A stretch of DNA of 64,000 nucleotides from an uncultured Pelagibacteraceae bacterium. Its GTDB lineage: Bacteria; Pseudomonadota; Alphaproteobacteria; Pelagibacterales; Pelagibacteraceae. The DNA is taken from positions 1 to 64,000 of the forward strand of contig CACPFY010000005.1 of the NCBI GenBank assembly GCA_902633335.1. Reading direction: 5' to 3'. The position numbers and the translations under genes were made by a program. The notes under the pieces are model-generated. The model was not told where the DNA came from. It saw only the letters and a program-made list of their open reading frames with translations, and made no database searches. Shown one piece after another: positions 1-9,294 of this stretch (its first letter is position 1; each line of letters opens with the position of its first letter).

Positions 1-651
1 AATAATTTCAAAAAAATTAATCTTACTAATAAATTTAAATTTTTGAATATATATAGAAAAAAAATTGATAAAACAATTTTTAGCAGCGTGGTTCCTAATG
101 TGTATAAAAATGTAAAAGGATCAATAAAGAAAAAACTAAGAGTAGAGGTCAAAGAGTTAAAGCAATTTAATTTGAAAAAAATATTAAAAATAGAAGTCAA
201 CACGAAACAGGTTGGATCAGATAGGTTAGCCAATGCTATTAGTGTTATAAATAATAAAGATAATTTCATTATTTTAGATTTTGGAACAGCTACAACTTTT
301 GATGTGATATTAAAGAATAAATACAAAGGAGGTATTATTGCACCAGGAGTAAATCTCTCTTTAAAAACTTTAATAGAAAAAGCAAAATTAATCCCTAATA
401 CTAAATTGACAAAAATAAAGAATATTATAGGAAAAAATACTCAAAATGCAGTTAGATCAGGATTTTACTGGGGTTATCAAGGTTTAATTGAAAATATGAT
501 AAACCTTATTGAAAAAAAATATAAAAAAAAATTTAAAATTATATTTACTGGAGGTCTTTCACACTTGTTTAAAGATACTACAAAAAAAAAAGTTAAAGTT
601 GATAGAGACTTGACGATTAAAGGTTTACTTAGATTGGCAGATTTAACATGA
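1..651 (+). CDS. coaX: Type III pantothenate kinase, 5' end cut by window edge
   Basis: CoaX phosphorylates pantothenate in the first step of coenzyme A synthesis. The reading frame is open from base 1, so the real start and the N-terminal phosphate-binding motif lie upstream of the window; the TTG at 43 is internal. Visible family motifs are SVVPN near the beginning, GSDRLANA, DFGTATTFDVI, GGIIAPG and, near the end, FTGGLS, in the order expected for the acetate-kinase/Hsp70-like fold. The gene overlaps rnj by 4 bp (ATGA), so the two are probably translated together. The coaX-rnj pairing is normal for alphaproteobacteria. The protein is unusually lysine-rich, in keeping with the AT-rich genome. 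The identification is firm from the motifs. Confidence 0.93.
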   Translation, partial: NNFKKINLTNKFKFLNIYRKKIDKTIFSSVVPNVYKNVKGSIKKKLRVEVKELKQFNLKKILKIEVNTKQVGSDRLANAISVINNKDNFIILDFGTATTFDVILKNKYKGGIIAPGVNLSLKTLIEKAKLIPNTKLTKIKNIIGKNTQNAVRSGFYWGYQGLIENMINLIEKKYKKKFKIIFTGGLSHLFKDTTKKKVKVDRDLTIKGLLRLADLT

Positions 652-2306
652 AGGAAAAATTATTATTTTGCCCTCTAGGAGGGTCCGGTGAAATCGGTAT
701 GAATATGAATCTTTATGCTTATGGAACTGAAGAAAATCAAAAATGGATAATTGTCGACATGGGAGTTACATTTGCAGATGAAACAGTTCCAGGTGTTGAT
801 CTTATTTACCCAGATGCTGGATTTATAGTAGAAAAAAAAGATGATCTGTTAGGCATAGTTTTAACTCATGCTCACGAAGATCACATTGGTTCTATTTCGC
901 ATATTTGGCCTAAATTAAAGTGTAAAATATATGCTACACCTTTTACTGCAGTTTTAATTCAAGAAAAATTTAAAGAAAAAAAAATTGATATTACAAATTA
1001 TTTAAAAATAGTTGATCTCAACAGTCAGATTAAGCTAGGACCCTTTGAAATTGACTTTGTAACATTAACTCATTCAATTTTAGAACCTAACGGATTAAGT
1101 ATTACAACACCCGAAGGAGTTGTTCTACACACAGGAGATTGGAAAGTTGATCCCAATCCCTTAATAGGAAAAAAAGTCGACGAAAAAAAACTCAGGTCTA
1201 TCGGTGAAAAAGGTGTAATAGCAATGATTTGTGATTCTACTAATGTCTTTAGCCCAGGTAGAGCAGGTTCAGAAAATGACGTTAGAGAAAGTTTACTTAA
1301 AATTATTTCAAATCAAAAAAAGAGAGTTTTAGTAACATCTTTTGCTTCAAACGTAGCTAGAATGGAAACTATTTTTTATATAGCAAAACAAACAAAAAGA
1401 AACATCTCATTAATTGGAAGGTCAATGCATAGAATTTATAAAGCTGCTAGACAATGTGGTTATTTAAAAAATTTAATTGAGCCAGTAGATCCTAGAGATG
1501 CAAGTAAAATATCAAGAGATCGTATAATACTTTTATGCACTGGAAGCCAAGGTGAACCGATGGGCGCTCTTAACAGAATAGCTAACGATGTTCATCCAGA
1601 TGTAAATATTGAAAGTGGAGATACAGTTATTTTTTCATCTAAAATTATTCCAGGAAATGAAAAAAAACTTTACGCTCTTCAAAACTCAATTGTAAAAAAA
1701 GATATTGAAGTTATAACTGAAGAAAATGCATTTGTGCACGTATCGGGCCACGCTAATAGAGAAGATCTAAAAGATATGTATCAATGGGTTAAACCTAAAT
1801 GTGTTATTCCTGTTCATGGCGAACATAGGCATATGAAAGAACACATAAATTTTTCAAAAGAAATGCAAATACCATTTAATTTAAAAGTTGAAAATGGAAA
1901 TATCATCAAAATTTCTAAAGATCAAAAGCCAGAAATTATAGACCAAGCACCTACTGGTAAAGTCTATTTAGATGGTAATGTAGCAGTAAGCCTAGATTCA
2001 TCCTCAATAAAAGAGCGAAAAAATATTTCAGTAAATGGTCTATTAGAAATTACACTAATTATATCTAATAATGGCAAGATGAAAAAACCTGTAGTGTCTT
2101 TTCGAGGTATTCCTGAAGAAGAGGTTAGTGAGACGTTTAAATTTGATCTTGAAGATGAAATTACAAAAACTTGCAAAAGTTTTGCTATAAATAATCATAA
2201 ACAAGAAAAAAATTTAATTGATACTATTAAACAAAATTGTAGAAAAATAATTAAAGAGAAAACTGGCAAAAGACCTTTTACGAATGTAAATATAGCTAGG
2301 ATTTAA
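648..2306 (+). CDS. rnj: Ribonuclease J
   Basis: RNase J is a metallo-beta-lactamase/beta-CASP nuclease with endo- and 5' exonuclease activity in mRNA turnover and rRNA maturation. The protein has 552 residues, the usual length. GGSGEIGMNM lies near residues 11-20 and the zinc-binding HAHEDH motif at residues 74-79, followed by THSI, HTGDWK and CDSTN. The beta-CASP region includes CTGSQGEP and HVSGHA, and HGEHRH near residue 390 is the late metal motif. The C-terminal 100 residues form the RNase J tail domain. ATG at 648 overlaps the coaX stop, and the stop overlaps the next start by one base. In alphaproteobacteria RNase J coexists with RNase E. Confidence 0.95.
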   Translation: MKEKLLFCPLGGSGEIGMNMNLYAYGTEENQKWIIVDMGVTFADETVPGVDLIYPDAGFIVEKKDDLLGIVLTHAHEDHIGSISHIWPKLKCKIYATPFTAVLIQEKFKEKKIDITNYLKIVDLNSQIKLGPFEIDFVTLTHSILEPNGLSITTPEGVVLHTGDWKVDPNPLIGKKVDEKKLRSIGEKGVIAMICDSTNVFSPGRAGSENDVRESLLKIISNQKKRVLVTSFASNVARMETIFYIAKQTKRNISLIGRSMHRIYKAARQCGYLKNLIEPVDPRDASKISRDRIILLCTGSQGEPMGALNRIANDVHPDVNIESGDTVIFSSKIIPGNEKKLYALQNSIVKKDIEVITEENAFVHVSGHANREDLKDMYQWVKPKCVIPVHGEHRHMKEHINFSKEMQIPFNLKVENGNIIKISKDQKPEIIDQAPTGKVYLDGNVAVSLDSSSIKERKNISVNGLLEITLIISNNGKMKKPVVSFRGIPEEEVSETFKFDLEDEITKTCKSFAINNHKQEKNLIDTIKQNCRKIIKEKTGKRPFTNVNIARI

Positions 2307-2560
2307 TGAGTATAACTGGTTCAATTGTAGTGTACGTAATAATTTGGTGGATAATTTTTTTTTCTATTTTACCAATCGGCATTAAACACGGTGAAAAGCC
2401 TTTCAAGAGTAATTTAGAAGGTATAGACCCAGGAGCACCAAAAAATCCAAATATTTTAAAAAAATTTTTATACACAACCCTAATTACTACAGTAATTTTT
2501 GCTGGAATATATTATATAGTTATTAATGACCATTTTAATTTAAGAGAATTTATCAAATAA
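2306..2560 (+). CDS. DUF1467 family small membrane protein
   Basis: This 84-residue protein has two hydrophobic membrane segments, at about residues 5-25 and 53-75. A short polar loop between them contains the conserved-looking stretch GIKHGEKP and PGAPKNPN. The pattern matches the DUF1467 family, which in alphaproteobacteria typically lies between rnj and proS, exactly as here. No function is established for the family. It overlaps rnj and proS by one base each (TAATG junctions), so it should be made together with them. I recognise the family by context and loop motif; the biochemical role is unknown. Confidence 0.8.
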   Translation: MSITGSIVVYVIIWWIIFFSILPIGIKHGEKPFKSNLEGIDPGAPKNPNILKKFLYTTLITTVIFAGIYYIVINDHFNLREFIK

Positions 2561-3873
2561 TGTTTTTATCTAAATTATTTTTACCAATTACAAAAAATCT
2601 TCCAGCTGATGCAAAGATTAAATCACATCAATTGATGTTGAGATCTGGTATGATCAAACAATCATCGGCTGGTATTTATTCTTGGTTACCTTTAGGCTTA
2701 AAGGTAATGAAAAAAATTGAACAAGTTGTAAGAGAGGAGCAAAACAAAATAGGTGCACAAGAGTTACTTATGCCAACTATTCAATCGGCTGATATTTGGA
2801 AAGAAAGTGGCAGGTACAATGACTATGGCGAGGAAATGTTGAGAATAAAAGATAGGCAAGGAAGGGAAATGTTATATGGGCCCACAAATGAGGAGTTAAT
2901 AACAGACATATTTAGATCATCTATTAAGTCCTATAAATCCTTGCCACAAATGCTTTATCACATCCAATGGAAGTTTAGAGATGAGATAAGACCAAGATTT
3001 GGAGTAATGAGATGCAGGGAATTTTTTATGAAGGATGCATATTCTTTTGATCTAGATGACGCAAGCGCTAAATCTTCGTACAATAAAATGTTTTTTTCAT
3101 ATCTAAAAACTTTTAAAAGATTAGGTCTAGAGGCAATTCCAATGGCAGCAGATACGGGACCGATCGGAGGAGATCTATCACATGAATTTATAATTTTAGC
3201 TGAAACTGGAGAAAGCAAAATTTATACAGATAAAAGTATTTTTGAAATAGATTTAAATAATTATAGTTTTAACAATTCATCTTTAGAAAAAATGATTAAA
3301 GATTATTCATCAATTTATGCAGTAACAGATGATAAATTTAAAAAAAATGAATTCGATAAAAAGGTACCAAAACAAAATCAAATGGTTACAAAAGGTATTG
3401 AAGTTGGACATATTTTTTATTTTGGTGATAAATATTCAAAACCATTAAATTGTTTTGTTGATAGTCAGGATGGAAAAAAAAATGCTGTAAAAATGGGATC
3501 TTATGGAATAGGTGTATCAAGATTAGTTGGAGCAATCATTGAGGCAAAGTATAACAATGAGATAATGAAATGGCCAAAATCAGTGGCACCTTTTGAAGTA
3601 GTAATTATTCCAAGTATTAGTAAAAACAATAAAGAAAACCTATCAAAATCAATTAAAATTTATGAGGAACTAAAAAAACAAAATATTGACGTATTGTTAG
3701 ACGATGCTGATGAAAATATGTCTCAAAAATTTAAAAAACATGATTTAATTGGAATTCCTTATCAAATTATTGTTGGATCAAAATCAACAGAGGATAAAAT
3801 AGAATTTAAAGAAGTCAATTCTGAAAGTTCATTTGTCGATTTGAAAGATATTAAATCAAAACTTATAAGCTAA
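2560..3873 (+). CDS. proS: Prolyl-tRNA synthetase, short alphaproteobacterial type
   Basis: ProS charges tRNA-Pro with proline. The 437-residue protein is the compact class II form. The motif 2 region (RPRFGVMRCREFFMKDAYSF) is followed by DTGPIGGDLSHEF, and motif 3 is in GSYGIGVSRLVGAIIE. An anticodon-binding domain fills the last 100 residues. It lacks the roughly 180-residue editing insertion found between motifs 2 and 3 in E. coli ProS; this is normal for alphaproteobacterial enzymes, which rely on separate trans-editing proteins for mischarged Ala-tRNA-Pro. It starts one base into the end of the DUF1467 gene and is followed after one base by the lolC/E gene. Confidence 0.95.
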   Translation: MFLSKLFLPITKNLPADAKIKSHQLMLRSGMIKQSSAGIYSWLPLGLKVMKKIEQVVREEQNKIGAQELLMPTIQSADIWKESGRYNDYGEEMLRIKDRQGREMLYGPTNEELITDIFRSSIKSYKSLPQMLYHIQWKFRDEIRPRFGVMRCREFFMKDAYSFDLDDASAKSSYNKMFFSYLKTFKRLGLEAIPMAADTGPIGGDLSHEFIILAETGESKIYTDKSIFEIDLNNYSFNNSSLEKMIKDYSSIYAVTDDKFKKNEFDKKVPKQNQMVTKGIEVGHIFYFGDKYSKPLNCFVDSQDGKKNAVKMGSYGIGVSRLVGAIIEAKYNNEIMKWPKSVAPFEVVIIPSISKNNKENLSKSIKIYEELKKQNIDVLLDDADENMSQKFKKHDLIGIPYQIIVGSKSTEDKIEFKEVNSESSFVDLKDIKSKLIS

Positions 3874-3874
3874 A

Positions 3875-5104
3875 TTGTTTACTCAAACTGAAAGATTAAT
3901 AGCAGTTAGAAATTTAAGACCAAAAAGGAAACAAGGTTTTCTTAAGATAATATCATTGTTTTCTTTTTTAGGAATAATGTTAGGCGTTGCTATTTTAATA
4001 ATAGTTATGTCTGTTATGAATGGATTTCGATCAGATTTAACAAATAAAATTATTGGTTTGAATCCACATTTAGTCATTCAGCCGTATAATAGCGATGATC
4101 TTAAAGAAATAAAAAAAAAAATAACCCAAAAATATAACGATACACATATAGCGGAGACAATAACCGGAGAAGGTATTATACTTACTAATAATAAAGCTAA
4201 AGGTATACTTATAAAAGGTATTAATGAAAAAGATAAGTCCCAATCTTTTTTGAATAAAGAAATTACAAAAGGAAGTTTAAAGGATTTTTCTGCAGGTAGA
4301 GTGATGATAGGAGGAGAACTTGCTTTTAATCTCAATTTGAAAATAGGAGATAAAATAAATATTGTTTCCTCGTCTTTTATAGAAACTCCATTTGGAAGTA
4401 TACCAAGACAAGAAAATTTTACTATTGCAGGTTTTTTTAACAGTGGTTTTTATGAATTTGATCAAAATCTGATTTATCTTGAACTTAATGATACTAGATC
4501 TATTTTTAACAAGGAAGATGGGAATCTGGATTTAGAAATATTTTTAACAGATCCTTTTTTAGCTGAAAAATATAAAAAAGAAATAGAAAAATTTAATCAA
4601 AATATTTTTATTTCAACATGGTCGGATACAAATAAATCTTTTTTTAATGCTCTCAAGGTTGAGAGAAATGTAATGTTTATAATACTTACCCTAATTATTG
4701 TAGTTGCAGCATTTAATATTATTTCCGGTTTAACAATTTTAATAAAAAATAAAACAAAGGAGATAGCTATTATTAAAACTCTTGGTTTATCTGAGAAATC
4801 AATTATTAAATCTTTTTTTTTAACAGGTTTTACAATAGGGTTTTTAGCTTCTATTACAGGTGTTATATTTGGATTATTATTTTCAACATATATAGATGAA
4901 ATAAGAAATGCTTTATCAATTTTATTTGGAATAAATATTTTTCCATCTGATGTTTATTATTTAGAAAAAATGCCTAGTGAAATTAATATCGTATCCGTAA
5001 GTGTAGTATTTTTTCTTTCTTTAGTAATTACCGCAATAGCGTCTTATTTTCCAGCAAAAATGATTTCTAAAATGAAAACAGGTGATGCTCTTAAATATGA
5101 ATAA
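3875..5104 (+). CDS. lolC: Lipoprotein-releasing ABC transporter permease (LolC/LolE family)
   Basis: This is the inner-membrane permease of the Lol system, which releases mature lipoproteins from the inner membrane for delivery to the outer membrane by LolA. The 409 residues contain four membrane segments, about residues 25-48, 265-290, 310-340 and 372-395. A large periplasmic domain lies between the first two, and the FtsX-like domain is at the C-terminus (NIISGLTILIKNKTKEIAIIKT). The start is TTG at 3875, two bases after proS. Only one LolC/E-type gene is present here, so the transporter is likely a homodimer, as in other bacteria with a single permease gene. It overlaps lolD. Confidence 0.9.
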   Translation: MFTQTERLIAVRNLRPKRKQGFLKIISLFSFLGIMLGVAILIIVMSVMNGFRSDLTNKIIGLNPHLVIQPYNSDDLKEIKKKITQKYNDTHIAETITGEGIILTNNKAKGILIKGINEKDKSQSFLNKEITKGSLKDFSAGRVMIGGELAFNLNLKIGDKINIVSSSFIETPFGSIPRQENFTIAGFFNSGFYEFDQNLIYLELNDTRSIFNKEDGNLDLEIFLTDPFLAEKYKKEIEKFNQNIFISTWSDTNKSFFNALKVERNVMFIILTLIIVVAAFNIISGLTILIKNKTKEIAIIKTLGLSEKSIIKSFFLTGFTIGFLASITGVIFGLLFSTYIDEIRNALSILFGINIFPSDVYYLEKMPSEINIVSVSVVFFLSLVITAIASYFPAKMISKMKTGDALKYE

Positions 5105-5783
5105 AACTATTTTGAATATTAAGAATCTAAAAAAAATTTTTTTGCATCAAAACGGTAAAGTTGAAGTATTAAAAAATTTAAACTTTTCAATTAAGAAAGG
5201 TGATCTTATTGCACTAACAGGCCCCTCAGGCTCAGGTAAATCTACATTACTTCATTTGATTGCCCTTTTAGAAAAACCATCTTCTGGGAAAATATTTTTT
5301 TTAGATAAAAACATAAACGATTTAAATGAAAATGAAATAAACAAGATTAGAAAATTCAATATTTCATTAATTTTTCAAAATAATAATCTCATTTCAGATT
5401 TAAATATTATTGAGAATGTAATGCTTCCACTTCTAATTAGACAAGAAAATTACAAAAAAAGTTATGAAAAATCTAAAAAAATTCTTTCTTTAGTGAACCT
5501 CTCAAAAAGATTGAATTTTTATCCAAGCGATTTATCTGGAGGCGAACAACAAAGAGTTGCAATAGCAAGATCTTTAATAGCAGAAACAGATTTAATTTTG
5601 GCAGATGAACCTACAGGAAATTTAGACTATCAAACATCAAAAGAAATATTTAACTACTTCTTAAAATTAAAAAAAATGAAAAAAACAATTTTATTTGCAA
5701 CTCATAATAGAGAACTTGCTAACAAAGCTGATTATAAGTTGAGTCTTTCTGATGGTAATATTAAAAGAGTGAATGGAAAATAA
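5097..5783 (+). CDS. lolD: Lipoprotein-releasing ABC transporter ATPase
   Basis: LolD is the ATPase partner of the adjacent LolC/E permease. It has Walker A GPSGSGKST, the Q-loop region LIFQNNNLI, signature LSGGEQQRVAIARSL, Walker B LILADEPTGNLD and a switch histidine in ATHNRE. I chose ATG 5097, which overlaps the lolC stop (ATGAATAA). An in-frame GTG at 5082 and ATG at 5085 would add five residues deeper inside lolC, which is less likely. The protein has 228 residues, the usual length. It ends 11 bp inside dnaE, so lolC-lolD-dnaE form one tightly packed transcription unit, an order typical of alphaproteobacteria. Confidence 0.93.
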   Translation: MNKTILNIKNLKKIFLHQNGKVEVLKNLNFSIKKGDLIALTGPSGSGKSTLLHLIALLEKPSSGKIFFLDKNINDLNENEINKIRKFNISLIFQNNNLISDLNIIENVMLPLLIRQENYKKSYEKSKKILSLVNLSKRLNFYPSDLSGGEQQRVAIARSLIAETDLILADEPTGNLDYQTSKEIFNYFLKLKKMKKTILFATHNRELANKADYKLSLSDGNIKRVNGK

Positions 5784-8700
5784 CGATAATTATTTTACTA
5801 ATCTTAAAATTCATTCTCAATATTCTATATGTGAAGGTGCCATTAAAATAGATGAACTAGCCGAATACTGCAAAAATAATAAAATTAAAGCAATAGGTTT
5901 GTGTGATAGTTCGAACTTATGCGGAGCTTTAGAGTTTGCAGAAAAAATAAGCAAAGTAGGCACACAACCAATCATCGGATCACAAATAAATTTTAAAATT
6001 GATAATATAATTGGCAAACTACCTTTATTTGCTAGAACTCGAGAGGGATATAAAAATTTAACAAAATTATCTTCTATGAGTTTTCTTGAAAGTGATGTTA
6101 CATCAGATCCTTACTGCAAGTTGGAAAATTTATATAATAATTCAGAAGGATTGACAGTTCTTTCAGGCACTGTGTATGATTTATTCGGTAAGCTATTTAA
6201 GTTAAATAAATTGAATCTTATTCAAAAATTATTAGAGGATCTAAACAAAAATTTTAAGAATAATTTTTATATTGAAATTCAGAGACATGGTGAGAAAGAT
6301 GAAAAAAATTATGAAGATTTTTTAATATCTTTATCTTCTAAAGTAAAGGCACCACTTATCTCTTCACAAGAAGTTTTTTATATCAAAGAAGAAATGGCAG
6401 AAGCACATGATGCATTGATTTGTGTTGGGGAAAAAACATTTGTAGAGGATAAAAATAGAAAAAAACTTAGAAATAACCATTTTTTAAGAAATTCTGATTA
6501 TTTGAAAGACTTATTTAAAGATATACCTGAAGCTTTAGAAAATAATTATAATTTTGCAAAAAAATTTAGCTTTAAACCGAAACACACAAACCCAATTTTG
6601 CCAAGTCTAAATCTAGGAAAAAATAAGACTGCGGAACAAGAATTATTAACACAAGCTCAGTTAGGTCTTAACAATAGGTTAAAAAATTTCATTTTGCCAA
6701 AGAGTTCTGAGAAGGATCAAAAAAAATTAGAAAAAATATATAAAGATAGACTTAACCATGAAATAAACATTATTAATTCGATGAATTACCCTAGTTATTT
6801 TTTAATTGTTTCTGATTATATAAGATGGGCTAAAAATAATTCAATTCCAGTAGGGCCAGGTAGGGGCTCAGGAGCAGGATCTTTAGTAGCTTATAGCTTG
6901 GATATAACAGATTTAGATCCTATCGAATTTAATTTAATTTTTGAAAGATTTTTAAATCCCGATCGTATCTCAATGCCTGACTTTGACATTGATTTTTGTG
7001 AAGAAAAAAGAGATCAAGTTTTTGAATACCTTAAACAAAAATATGGAAAAGGTGTTGCTCATATAATCACTTTTGGCAAATTAAAAGCCAGAATGGCTTT
7101 GAGAGATATAGGTCGGGTTTTAGGCTTACCCTACGGACATGTTGATAAAATTTGTAAAATGATTCCATTTGATCCCTCTCGTCCATTAACTTTGCAGGAG
7201 TCAATTAATAGAGAACCACGTTTTCAAAATGAGATTAATCAAAGCCCAAAAGTAAAAAAGCTGATTGAACTCTCTCTAAAATTAGAAGGTTTGAACAGAA
7301 ATATGGCCACACATGCAGCTGGAGTTGTAATTGCTGGTAAAGAACTCTCAGATCAAATACCTCTTTACATTGATCATTCTTCAAAACTTCCTTTGCCATC
7401 TACTCAATATGATATGTATTCATCAGAAAATGCTGGTCTTGTGAAATTTGATTTGCTTGGACTAAAAACTCTTACCGTAATTGATAAAACGGTAAAAATG
7501 ATAAATAAAAAAAATATAAATTTAGATATTTCAAAAATAAATCTAAAAGATAAAAAAGTTTTTGAACTTTTATCGACTGGTGAAACAACCGGTTTATTTC
7601 AACTTGAAAGCACTGGGATGAGAGAGGCCATAAAACAAATGAAACCAAATAAATTCGACGATATAATTGCATTGGTCGCTCTATATAGACCAGGTCCTAT
7701 GAGCAACATACCGCTATATAACGATTGTAAAAATGGTCTTAAACAACCTGAATATATTCATCCTAGTATTAAAAGCATATTAGAACCAACCTATGGAATA
7801 ATAATATACCAAGAGCAAGTAATGCAAATAGCACAAACACTAGCTGGTTTTTCTGCTGGAGAAGCAGACATTTTAAGAAGGGCGATGGGTAAAAAGAAAA
7901 GGGCTGAACTAGAAAGACAAAAAGAAAGATTTGTAAACGGAGCAATAAAAAAAGGTATTCAAAAAGATTTAGCAAACTATATTTTTACTAAAATCGAACC
8001 ATTTGCAGAATATGGTTTTAACAAAAGTCATGCTGCAGCTTACGCGTTAATAGCATATCAAACAGCATATTTAAAAACTTATTATAAAGAGGAATTCATT
8101 GCTTCCACAATGTCAACTGAGATGACAAATACAAATAAACTTAGAGAGTTTGTCGATGAATTGAAAAGATTAAAAGTAAAGGTTATTAGACCAGAGATAA
8201 ATGAATGTTTTTCAGATTTTAGAACTACTGAAAATACTATTTTATACGGATTAGGTGCTATTAAAAATGTAGGCAGTGAGGCTATTTCAAATTTGATTAG
8301 AGAAAGAGAAAAAAATGGAAAATTTAGATCACTCATGGATTTTATTAGAAGAGTAAATCCAAAAGACATAAACAAATTGCAATTAGAAGGATTAGTAAAA
8401 TCAGGCGCTTTCGATAATCTAGAAAAAAATAGAAGAGCAATTTTTGAAACAATACCAAAACTTATTCAACTTAATAAAATTTATCACGAAGAAAAAATTA
8501 GTAAACAAAGCAATCTTTTTGACTCGGAAGAAAAGAATAAAATAGAAAAATTAACATTAAATACTAATGAGTCTTGGAGCAATAAAGAATTTTTAAGTGA
8601 AGAATTTAAATCTCTTGGTTTTTATATCTCAGATCACCCTCTAAACAATTATGAAAATATTTTTGCTCAATTAAATATCAAACCTTACAAAGATTTTATA

Positions 8701-9183
8701 ATTGGAAAGAAAAATGATAGTTTAATAGCTGGTACTTTAATGTCCATTCAAGAAAAAAAAAGTTCAAAGGGAACACCATTTGCAATTGCAAAATTTAGTG
8801 ATAACTATGGCGAATATGAACTTTTTATATTTTCTGAATTACTTATTAAAAACAGGGATATTTTAAAAGAAGGAGAATCTTTTGTAATAACTTTATTTAA
8901 AGATATAAGCGGTGATCAAAGAAGAGTAAATGTAAAAAAAATAGTTTCTTTAGATACTTTAATCAATGATAATTATAAAAAAGTAAGCATAGAAATAGAT
9001 GACAAACTAAACTTTAAAGAACTACAAAAACTTTTAGAAAAAAAGGGTGAGACAGAAGTACAATTAGTTTTAAAACAAAAAGATACTAAATTCACAATTA
9101 AACTTGAAAATCCAAGAAAATTTGATTTAAAATTATTTAATGAAGTAAAAAATAGAGAATACGTAAAAAAAATAACTTTTTAA
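5773..9183 (+). CDS. dnaE: DNA polymerase III alpha subunit
   Basis: DnaE is the replicative polymerase catalytic subunit. It has 1136 residues, the typical DnaE1 length. The N-terminal PHP domain begins at LKIHSQYS. The palm domain carries GPGRGSGAGSLVAYSL and the catalytic aspartates in PDFDIDF (D403 and D405), and LVKFDLLGLKTL supplies the third carboxylate. YGFNKSHAAAYALIAYQTAYLK, a DnaE signature, is near residues 750-770. An OB-fold region (GTLMSIQEKKSSKGTPFA) lies at about residues 980-1040. The first ATG (5773) lies inside the last codons of lolD. The gene is followed by the 111-base rpsB promoter and leader region. Confidence 0.96.
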   Translation: MENNDNYFTNLKIHSQYSICEGAIKIDELAEYCKNNKIKAIGLCDSSNLCGALEFAEKISKVGTQPIIGSQINFKIDNIIGKLPLFARTREGYKNLTKLSSMSFLESDVTSDPYCKLENLYNNSEGLTVLSGTVYDLFGKLFKLNKLNLIQKLLEDLNKNFKNNFYIEIQRHGEKDEKNYEDFLISLSSKVKAPLISSQEVFYIKEEMAEAHDALICVGEKTFVEDKNRKKLRNNHFLRNSDYLKDLFKDIPEALENNYNFAKKFSFKPKHTNPILPSLNLGKNKTAEQELLTQAQLGLNNRLKNFILPKSSEKDQKKLEKIYKDRLNHEINIINSMNYPSYFLIVSDYIRWAKNNSIPVGPGRGSGAGSLVAYSLDITDLDPIEFNLIFERFLNPDRISMPDFDIDFCEEKRDQVFEYLKQKYGKGVAHIITFGKLKARMALRDIGRVLGLPYGHVDKICKMIPFDPSRPLTLQESINREPRFQNEINQSPKVKKLIELSLKLEGLNRNMATHAAGVVIAGKELSDQIPLYIDHSSKLPLPSTQYDMYSSENAGLVKFDLLGLKTLTVIDKTVKMINKKNINLDISKINLKDKKVFELLSTGETTGLFQLESTGMREAIKQMKPNKFDDIIALVALYRPGPMSNIPLYNDCKNGLKQPEYIHPSIKSILEPTYGIIIYQEQVMQIAQTLAGFSAGEADILRRAMGKKKRAELERQKERFVNGAIKKGIQKDLANYIFTKIEPFAEYGFNKSHAAAYALIAYQTAYLKTYYKEEFIASTMSTEMTNTNKLREFVDELKRLKVKVIRPEINECFSDFRTTENTILYGLGAIKNVGSEAISNLIREREKNGKFRSLMDFIRRVNPKDINKLQLEGLVKSGAFDNLEKNRRAIFETIPKLIQLNKIYHEEKISKQSNLFDSEEKNKIEKLTLNTNESWSNKEFLSEEFKSLGFYISDHPLNNYENIFAQLNIKPYKDFIIGKKNDSLIAGTLMSIQEKKSSKGTPFAIAKFSDNYGEYELFIFSELLIKNRDILKEGESFVITLFKDISGDQRRVNVKKIVSLDTLINDNYKKVSIEIDDKLNFKELQKLLEKKGETEVQLVLKQKDTKFTIKLENPRKFDLKLFNEVKNREYVKKITF

Positions 9184-9187
9184 ATAC

Positions 9188-9214
9188 TTGCTTTTTAAAC
9201 AAATAGAATATAAT
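9188..9214 (+). promoter_or_regulatory. Candidate sigma70-type promoter of rpsB
   Basis: TTGCTT at 9188-9193 and a perfect TATAAT at 9209-9214 lie between dnaE and rpsB. The spacer is 15 bases, or 16 if the -35 element is read one base earlier, which is shorter than ideal. Transcription would begin near 9221, just before the first strand of the structured leader. The agreement between the predicted start and the start of structure supports the call. It has not been tested. Confidence 0.55.
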
Positions 9215-9228
9215 AAAGCTTAATTTCG

Positions 9229-9294
9229 CACACAACTTTAAGGGTAATTACCCCCCGGTCCAATTGGAGCAGTTGTGGTGGATAAACCGGAAAA
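9229..9294 (+). promoter_or_regulatory. Structured rpsB leader with a possible pseudoknot
   Basis: Base pairing is visible directly. Outer helix 9231-9237 (CACAACT) pairs with 9271-9277 (AGTTGTG). Inside it are two self-complementary hairpins, 9242-9253 (GGGTAATTACCC) and 9259-9268 (TCCAATTGGA). The bases CCGGT at 9255-9259 can pair with ACCGG at 9286-9290, crossing the outer helix, which would make a pseudoknot ending four bases before the rpsB ATG at 9295. Formation would cover the only GG upstream of the start. Autoregulation of rpsB-tsf by ribosomal protein S2 through a structured 5' UTR is established in E. coli, so S2 control is the natural inference here. Confidence 0.7.

Noticed and set aside
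43-45. TTG at 43 as the start of coaX
   Set aside because: The frame is open to base 1 and the family's N-terminal motif is missing, so the gene starts before the window.
5082-5096. GTG/ATG starts upstream of the chosen lolD start
   Set aside because: They lie deeper within lolC; ATG 5097 gives the usual ATGA-type overlap and a normal N-terminus.
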